Assembly (NCBI GenBank): GCA_030180135.1
Contig: CM058239.1
Span: forward strand, 116,883,999-116,947,998
DNA from: Orychophragmus violaceus
Lineage: Eukaryota > Streptophyta > Magnoliopsida > Brassicales > Brassicaceae
Reading direction: 5' to 3'
Length of the DNA: 64,000 bases
This document shows, in pieces, positions 63,516 through 64,000 of the stretch. A program made the translations under genes and the position numbers. The notes under the pieces were generated by a model. It made no database searches, had not been told where the DNA came from, and was given only the letters and a program-made list of their open reading frames with translations. Positions within the stretch are counted from its first letter, which is position 1; each line of letters opens with the position of its first letter.

Positions 63516-64000
63516 CAGTAATCGCGTCATATGAGCCGGCCTCCTCTGAGTCCTTTACCAGTGCGTAAACCCGAGGTTTCACAGTTTGACCCTTGGCCGT
63601 AGCCGCGCGGTCTCCCTGACCCCGGTTCACTTCTGGCGCCCTTTGCTTTCCCTCTTGGCGCTTGGGACACTCACGGATGTAGTGCCCAGCTTGGCCGCAG
63701 AAATAGCATGTCACTGGTCTCTCGGTCACCTCTTCACGCCCCTTGTTCTGTGGACAGCTCCGTGACTCGTGGTCCTTGCCGCCACACTTCGCGCATGCAA
63801 CATCGGCTTTCCAACACTTCCCTAAGTGTCGTTTGCCACATGTGGCACATCTGGCGCGGTCAGAGGAGGGAGCATCAGCCGTCTGATCTCTCTTCCTCTT
63901 TAGGTCCTTCCCGGGTTGACTGGACACCTTGTCCTTTGAGCCAACGCGGTTCTCCTCAGCCAAATTGGCTTCCACCGTAGCTGCCCTCTCGACTAGCTCG
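63516..64000 (-). CDS. gag: Gag C-terminal part with zinc knuckles (runs off the window)
   Basis: Open from the window edge; the frame is already open at 64000, so the true start lies outside. A Lys/Arg-rich linker (LKRKRDQ) precedes three Cys-rich knuckles: CATCGKRHLGKC (CX2CX3HX3C, variant), CAKCGGKDHESRSC and CYFCGQAGHYIREC (both CX2CX4HX4C). These nucleocapsid motifs bind the genomic RNA during packaging. A basic, Gln/Arg-rich tail and YALVKDSEEAGSYDAITG follow, the usual run-up to protease. Read unspliced, the frame meets TGA at 63496. Three knuckles rather than one or two is more than I expect for this clade; the first may be a degenerate copy. Confidence 0.88.

Larger units (their letters stand above)
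58082..64000 (-). mobile_element. Ty3/gypsy chromovirus LTR retrotransposon (Tekay/Del-like), right part cut by window end
   Basis: Read on the minus strand, the order is Gag zinc knuckles, protease, RT, RNase H, integrase, GPF module, chromodomain, polypurine tract, LTR. That order defines Ty3/gypsy, and the C-terminal chromodomain defines chromoviruses. The LTR abuts the satellite without any other DNA, so the element inserted directly into the array. The 5' LTR, primer-binding site and most of gag lie past base 64000. Pol carries three frameshifts, so the copy is probably non-autonomous. Known: chromodomain integrases are thought to guide integration to marked heterochromatin, consistent with a satellite target. 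Clade assignment is from recognition of motifs, not from a tree. Confidence 0.95.

Noticed and set aside
60599..63980. Plus-strand frames opposite gag-pol (60599-60910, 60932-61178, 62061-62318, 62666-63115, 63176-63568, 63708-63980) and a second minus frame at 62366-62722
   Set aside because: All are shadows of the conserved protease, RT and integrase coding on the minus strand.
1..64000. tRNA, rRNA or other structural RNA genes
   Set aside because: No tRNA-like A/B boxes with cloverleaf pairing or rRNA-like segments were noticed in the satellite, LTR or pol.

Overview
ORGANISM AND CONTEXT. The window is nuclear DNA of a flowering plant. It is a long tandem satellite array interrupted at its right end by a Ty3/gypsy LTR retrotransposon of the chromovirus type. 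The integrase C-terminus and chromodomain look Tekay/Del-like and, from memory, resemble Brassicaceae copies, so a crucifer is the best guess (about 50% sure). A centromeric or pericentromeric block is the likeliest setting; a subtelomeric or knob array is not excluded. I do not recognise the satellite family; it is not the Arabidopsis 178-180 bp centromere repeat as I remember it. LAYOUT. (1) 1-58081: about 318 head-to-tail copies of a 182-bp monomer, all in one orientation, about 48% GC, with no other DNA between them. Monomers fall into linked-variant subtypes arranged in local higher-order repeats (HORs) of 3, 4, 6, 9, 11/12, 12, 13, 16 and 18 monomers. A 23-monomer (4.2 kb) block is repeated 16.3 kb away. 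Most monomers carry an 8-bp-arm dyad. Three deleted monomers cluster at 31.9-33.0 kb. No host gene was found here. (2) 58082-60005: one complete LTR (1924 bp, TG...CA) of the retrotransposon, read on the minus strand. It holds a TATA box, a cluster of six CAGCTG palindromes upstream of it, a CpG-dense block, and an AATAAA followed by a perfect 9-bp hairpin. (3) 60006-64000: polypurine tract and coding region on the minus strand in the order Gag zinc knuckles, protease, reverse transcriptase, RNase H, integrase, chromodomain. The start of gag, the primer-binding site and the other LTR lie beyond base 64000. HOW IT FITS TOGETHER. The element inserted into the T-tract of a satellite monomer. Its chromodomain is of the kind thought to steer integration to heterochromatin, which fits the target. 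Its pol has three frameshifts, so this copy is probably not autonomous, although Gag-C, protease and RT are intact. A 102-bp GT-AG interval with an in-frame stop separates Gag from protease and may be an intron. The 3' end of pol reads through the polypurine tract into the LTR. There is no sign of a prokaryotic or defence-type system. The notable content is the array architecture and several unusual features of the retroelement.
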